Of a stretch of DNA of 64,000 nucleotides, positions 58,912-64,000 are shown piece after piece (within the stretch, counting starts at the first letter, position 1; every line of letters begins with the position of its first letter). Origin of the DNA: Zygnema cylindricum (lineage: Eukaryota > Streptophyta > Zygnematophyceae > Zygnematales > Zygnemataceae); contig JBBHKE010002416.1 in NCBI GenBank assembly GCA_037447655.1, positions 22,889 through 86,888 on the forward strand. The letters run 5' to 3'. The notes below the pieces were generated by a model that did no database searches, was not told the origin of the DNA, and saw nothing but the letters and a program-made list of their open reading frames with translations. Both the position numbers and the translations under genes were made by a program.

Positions 58912-61212
58912 TAATAACCCCGAGAGCGTCGTTCGCCCATGGAAATGTACGTCGAAGTTGGCATTCGGGGACTTCAACGCGATCTCAATGAAGAAGGTAA
59001 TTGTCTTTGCCATCCTTGAATCCGACTTGTACTAACAAGACCTCGAAGGGGATAGAGGTGAGATAGGAGAGGTACATATGGGAGTTCACCCATCTCCCCA
59101 TTTGGGCAATATGCGCTTTAGAAGCACTATAAACAATAAAGTTTTGTTACTCGAATACAAAGTTATAAACAACAAATCGTCGACAACTATTACCTTCAAA
59201 TTCTTTAATTTAATGCAAGTAAAAAGAAAACGGAAGTACTCACTCCTTGCTCTCGGCTGCCCTTGCGCCTCACCCTCGCATTGCGTGTGTCCTTTGAGTT
59301 GGAGACAATGTCCAAACTCAAAAACATCGCCTGTATTAACTTAAGGTGGGAGTGGTAGTCCAAAGGATTTTCGTTGTCGGAAGCCTTTGGGAATAGAAAA
59401 AAATCGTACTTGTTGGTGTATCACAAATGTAAATCATATAGAAAAAGTTATTATTTGTGAAATCCTAATTACAAGTACGCATTCAAGTTGACAAAACAAT
59501 TGACTTTAGAGGAAATTTTTAGAGGAAATTTCTCTAGTGTTACCATGACTCTCTCGACGAAAAGTCGAGGCACCCCTACCCCGTGCCTCCTTTCATGTGG
59601 AATAGGTACAACAACCACATAACGATCCCGCGGACAGGACAAACGTCCCATTCCCTATTTCGGATAACATTGAAATGCTCATTTCGACCATTCTTTAGTG
59701 GATATAAATCGTAAAACATAACGTTGTGTAAGCAATTTAATATTTTTAAAGAATAAAAGGTAAATCACCTTGTTAGTCATGCCGTTCATGTCTAAAAATC
59801 CGAGCATATGACACGCGTGGGTCCTACACTCTCCACTTCCATCGAAAACAAATCGCAAAGGTTCACAGCCCTTGCGCTGTTTCCCCTTCCTGCTGCAAAA
59901 TGAGTCAAAAGTGTCACACTACGAGCTAGCATGTTCTCGTGAACAAAACTCATTGTCGAACATGAATCAAGCCATTTTTTGCTCATCTCTTTAAGTTGCC
60001 TCCCGTTGTAGCCATCAATAACAACTCCCGATTGTCGATCCAAATACGCGCGTTTACACCTGACGCCAGTTTGTCGAATCTTTCCTTTCATAATTACTTT
60101 TGTTTCGGGTCCATTTGGGATGTCTTCTTATGGAATCTTTAAAATTCTACACTGATATTTTTGAAAAAAAATTAGTGCTTTCATCATTGCTTGTAAAAAT
60201 CCCTTTTTCTGCAAGTAAAAAATAACAGACAAAATAGGCATGAATATCACGCAATGTTAAAATTTATTCGTACACAAAATTATAACCCCTCTTGTTTTCC
60301 TCACTCTCTCCAACTATTTCCGTCGATTCCCCTGCAACTCTTTTTCATCTCAAAATATTTTACAATACAATGGATTACTTCGTTGTTGTAAAAAAAAAAA
60401 CCATGGCCCGACGTACCAGTTCTTTATGGGCCCTACAAAAAGCATCTACCGATACTACTCGAATTACTATGGTGTCTTCCCAACGTATGTCCAAATTCGG
60501 CCCATTATCTCCCAAATTCGTCCATTCAATTCTTTGGATGTAGTCAAGAAAATCCTCATTCTTTTTACGTAACGTAGCTTCTGCCTTGGCCCACCATTTA
60601 TGTTAATTAAATCACATTACAAAAAACAACTCCCTATCATTTAAAAAAAAAATGAAAACAAGACAACAAAATTCAATCATGAAACATTTGTGACATAAAA
60701 ATTGTTCAAAATTTCTCAATATCCACCAAAAACATTAAAAACAAGAGTACATGTTTGCCTAGTACCTTCCATTGTCGCATGCATCGCGAGTACTGTAAGA
60801 AGGTTTCCGTCCCAACTGTCTTTTTTTGATTAGAAATTGCCTCTCGTCTTGTTTCTTCAGTTACCGGTGTAAAAGATGCTAGTTCCACTGTACTCCTTTG
60901 AGTGCCCCTACTTGGTCCCGCGTCGTCTTCATCTTCCCTAACCCCCTCCTGAGTGCCCCTACTTGGTCGCGCATCGTCTTCATCTTCCCTAACCCCTCCC
61001 TGAGTGCCCCTACTTGGTCCCGCATTGTCTTCCCTTTCCCTCCCCTCATATCCAGCCACAACATTTTCTCGTATTTTTCTTCTCTTAGGTTGTGAAGTAC
61101 CAACTTTTTCACTATTTGCATTGGTTCTTTTTTCAAGTAGGTTACGAACGCGTTTTTTTCCGACCCTACTTCTAAGGGCCCTACTTGCAAGGTCCTCTAT
61201 ATAACACAACAA
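58912..61212 (-). pseudogene. Crypton-like tyrosine recombinase (NDC10_II type), copy B
   Basis: The first visible exon follows an acceptor TATATAG (about 61196) and reads EDLASRALRSRVGKKRVRN, a basic stretch (SQPKRRKIREN), a 17-residue repeat (GPSRGTQGGVREDEDDA, 2.5 units), then TFLQYSRCMRQWK with donor GTACTA at 60765. Next: WWAKAEATLRKKNEDFLDYI to CRAHKEL (60598-60417, donor GTACGT), KKGFLQ to DLFSMEVESV and NGMTNK (60208-59769), RNREWDVCPVRGIVMWLLYL (about 59700-59560), THAMRG (59290-59273), and the C-terminal part to 58912. NDC10_II/Crypton hallmarks are as in copy A. Lesions differ: the second-exon acceptor reads CAT instead of CAG (about 60599), TGA follows THAMRG, and the candidate nucleophile codon is His (59113-59111). 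An upstream first exon is likely but not found. Confidence 0.7.
60895..61040 (-). repeat. 51-bp coding repeat in recombinase copy B
   Basis: Two and a half units of GPSRGTQ-x-GVREDEDDA, 17 residues each, in the acidic linker before the N-terminal DNA-binding part. Copy A retains at least one and a half units before the gap cuts it. Confidence 0.85.
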
Positions 61213-62289
61213 AATGTTATTGTCTTTGCAGGTGAAATTAAGTTTTTATTTTGGGTTTAAACGATGAAAACAAGCGGAACAGGCAGTAAAGGGCAAAACA
61301 AGGCAGAAATGGGCTGATAGAAAAATGGGGGACTACTCGTGTCAGGGAAGAGTAGATGACCGGTTCTTAAGAGCCGATAATAATGGAATGAAAAAACGCT
61401 TTAATTTGTTGCATGGTTGAATATTTTGAAAACTCAACAGGCGGGAACTTGAAATGTTTGCGTTTCGTAGGCCTTCAGTTTAGGTGAGAAAACGTCCGCG
61501 CGGCGCGGCGTGTCTTAAAACGAAATGAAAGGGGGCGACGTGGCCGTGTGGGGTGGATAGTCCCACACGTCCACACTGCCTCCGAAGGCCGAAAATCACA
61601 AGAAAACCGAAAATCGCAAGAAAATCGCAAGGTTCAGTACAGTACACCGTCAATCGCTATTAGAGTATATAACGCCAATTCAGTGCCTTTTTTTCAAAAA
61701 AAAAACCTGAAATACAATCCATAATTCTATTTTTTCCATTATTATAATTATGGTTTTTTTCAATTAGAGTTAATAACGGACGCACACTGCGATGTAAATA
61801 GTGTTGCGTACGGTCAACGTAACTCCGTACGAAATGGTACTTTTTGAATTAAAAGGTATAAAAAGTCACTTAACATAATTGCGCACGCATGTGAATATGC
61901 ATTGGAAGAAAGAGACGCAAACTTGTCGACAAAAAACACGTTCTCATATGTTCGTCTGCGACCGTGTGAACAATAAACATGTTCGCGCGAGGAAATTCTT
62001 ATTTTAAACAGTAAATTTATATAACTGATTGAAATGTGTCGCTAACATATAACTGTCCGCCAGGCACTTACGCATTCCACTTTAATTTTGGTTGTCTTAC
62101 GCAATTAGTATTAAAATAAATTATAATAGCGAGTTATAGATAATGTAGTATAAACTTATACTCTAATACGATGCCAAAATGCCATTTGGCCATAAAATAC
62201 TGGAAACCTTTAAGTTAATATTTGGTGGGTGCGTTAAAATGATCACAAATTATTGTAAATTAATTCCAAAAATAGAATAAAGTTACAAT
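61213..62289. other. AT-rich DNA upstream of recombinase copy B, no gene seen
   Basis: Mixed to AT-rich sequence with a short GC-rich patch GCGCGGCGCGGCG near 61498-61510. It may contain the promoter and first exon of copy B, but I could not identify them. No terminal repeat marks the end of a Crypton element. Confidence 0.4.
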
Positions 62290-64000
62290 ATTTGGCGTTG
62301 GTGATATTGGCGTGGAGTAACGCTAAATGCGGAGACTCCTCACAAATTGTATTTTCTTTTAACCAATGGAAGCCAACCGTTTCTTGGGCCCCAATGGGAT
62401 CAGATGCATGCACCGTCAATCTCACGAATTTGTCCTTTCAACAACAAGCAGGCGACAGTTGTCGCCTGCTTCATTCGCATCTATGGATGCCATTCCGCGC
62501 ACGCCGTCGAAAAGCCGTCGTCTTGGGACGTGTGTAACCTCGAGAAAAGCACCATGGGCACCTCGAGGAGGACAAGAACGACTTTCGAAACTATTTCGTT
62601 GGTATTTTTTTTTTTATTTGTTATTTTCCATGTTTGTTATATTTTACCTTTCTCCTTGTACTGTCGGAATTCCTCTCCCTCCCTGCCTCTTTCTCAATAT
62701 CCCTCTCACCTTCCCTTGCCTCTTCATTTCCCTCGCTTTTGTTTTTTTTGTTAGGTCACCTTCTTCATCTCTGTCCCTATGTCCGTCAATCTTTCTCCTT
62801 TTTTTGTCGCTCAAAAGGGTGTCATTTTAATTTTCCTTTTTTTTGCGCTATCCCTATCCACACTGTCTACTTTGTCAAGTGATGAAAAAAAGTTCCTTGT
62901 ACATACAAAAATAGAACCTGAACTGACAAGTTTGAAAAGGACAGCAATGTGGAAGAGGAGAAGGAGAAAAGGGAAGCGTATGATTGTAATTCGTCATCGG
63001 ATGAAGAAGGTGAAGAAGGTGGGGTTGACAAAAAATTGGTTTTTTTTGGCGAAGATTTGTCTCGGTGCATGAAACGACTCTCCCTCTCTACTTTTCTCTC
63101 AAAATTCCATGCAGTCTCTCCCACTCTTTCTCTACCTATACCCCTCCCTCTCCTTCTTTCTTTTCTCTTAAGCTCTCGTCCTCCGAAGCTCTCGATTTCA
63201 ACTCCTCTCTCACTAACTCTCTCCCCTTGCTGAACTAAATCCCACCCTCTACCTAAAATTAAAATCCTCATTCCCTCTCTTCCCTCACCCTAAATTTGCT
63301 TTGGTGAATGTGGGTTGTATACATATATGTTTATGTAATATTGTATATCAGGATAACATTTTTTTCTAGTTAAAGCGGCTAAACAGGGCTAATTCTATAT
63401 ATGTATGTACTGAATAAATAGGGTGTATATTTATGATATGTATATTCCTTGTATGTATGTGCATTTAGCTGAATTTTAACATATTTAGGTCTTTATTGAA
63501 ATAGTTGCAATTATGGTTTAACTGCAACTTTCTAACTATGTTGGTTTATATGCTTAGGAATTTCCGTAAAGTTGCTGCTCTAAATCTTGATGTTGTTTTT
63601 TACCTTATTTAGGTTTATTTTAGGGTTTAGGATTTGTATGGCTTTTTAGGGTTTTAGTAGATCACACAATTATTGGAATTACTAGGTTTAAGGTTTGTTT
63701 CAATTGAGATGTTGAGTTTAAGGGTTTAGGCTCTAATTGCATACCGCTGAAAAAGCAATATTTTTTGTTTTTTGGAACTTTTAGATCTTGTTAGTGGTTA
63801 CTATTGTTGTAACGTTGTTTTTTTTTTGTCATAGTCTCTATTCTATACTTTTCCTCTTATTTGTGGCTATAGTTTCAACCGTGTTCATGAGGACTTCTAT
63901 GAGTTTTCTCTCCATATCTCACTCTCTCTTTCCCCTCTTTCCCTCCCTTTCTATCTCCCTTCCTTTATCTATCTCTCCTCTCTTTTCCTCTCCCTCTCTC
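62290..64000. other. Possible exon fragments and low-complexity DNA, no firm gene
   Basis: A plus-strand frame at 62949-63110 reads EEEKEKREAYDCNSSSDEEG and VDKKLVFFGEDLSRCMKR, which has some protein-like character, but no splice partners are obvious and it soon runs into CT-rich DNA (63080-63230). 63300-63890 is T-rich with no gene. From 63895 to the window end the plus strand is CT-rich again, like the satellite at 16-18 kb. Confidence 0.35.
62446..62471. other. GC-rich inverted repeat with 12-bp arms
   Basis: AAGCAGGCGACA at 62446-62457 is the exact reverse complement of TGTCGCCTGCTT at 62460-62471, with GT between. It is GC-rich in an AT-rich setting. It lies within a short, unconvincing reading frame. 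Confidence 0.85.

Noticed and set aside
62347-62830. Overlapping plus-strand frames of 130-150 codons
   Set aside because: Three frames are open over the same stretch, with T-rich simple sequence at the end and no recognisable domain or splice support.

Overview
The window looks like nuclear DNA of a streptophyte plant or its algal relatives. The evidence is spliced genes with GT-AG introns, CCCTAAA-type telobox repeats, plant-type Ty1/copia and Ty3/gypsy retrotransposons, and primer sites matching plant initiator tRNA-Met. The tyrosine-recombinase genes, the LINE type and the very low-complexity introns suggest a non-flowering lineage (charophyte alga or bryophyte). I cannot name the species. 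Only one gene looks intact and well resolved; most of the rest is layered mobile DNA.

Layout. 1-2964: a four-exon gene for a secreted cupredoxin with a cysteine-rich tail. 2965-5738: AT-rich intergenic DNA. 5744-11393: a complete but decayed copia element (minus strand) with 5-bp target duplications. 11399-13941: AT-rich DNA with tandem duplications. 13942-15376: an unrecognised minus-strand reading frame with a 20-residue repeat and one in-frame TAG. 15950-18310: a minisatellite followed by about 2.2 kb of almost pure pyrimidine with a 395-bp higher-order repeat. 18311-20117: first copy of an unrecognised duplicated gene ('gene C').

20366-43649 is a nest of two related copia families with 1-kb LTRs (called A and B here). 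Element A1 (minus) was split by B1 (plus, 23036-29494), and its right LTR was split by B2 (minus, 32934-39376). A1 abuts a partial element A2, which itself holds a solo B LTR (40299-41369). Target duplications ATCTG, TGTTC and AAGGG confirm the three B insertions. Both families carry a primer site complementary to the anticodon arm, not the 3' end, of initiator tRNA-Met, and the gag start codon lies inside that primer site.

43650-54336 is a minus-strand LINE-type reverse transcriptase split by a gypsy element (45559-53249, duplication CAACC). 54337-61212 holds two copies of a multi-exon Crypton-like (NDC10_II-type) tyrosine recombinase gene, separated by a 10-N assembly gap and a second copy of gene C. 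61213-64000 is AT-rich, then pyrimidine-rich, with no convincing gene.

All mobile-element reading frames seen here carry stops or frameshifts, so none appears autonomous. The points I consider most worth checking are the anticodon-arm primer site with embedded start codon, the antisense tRNA-like modules in both LTR families, the paired recombinase copies with different lesions, and the cupredoxin-cysteine-rich fusion.
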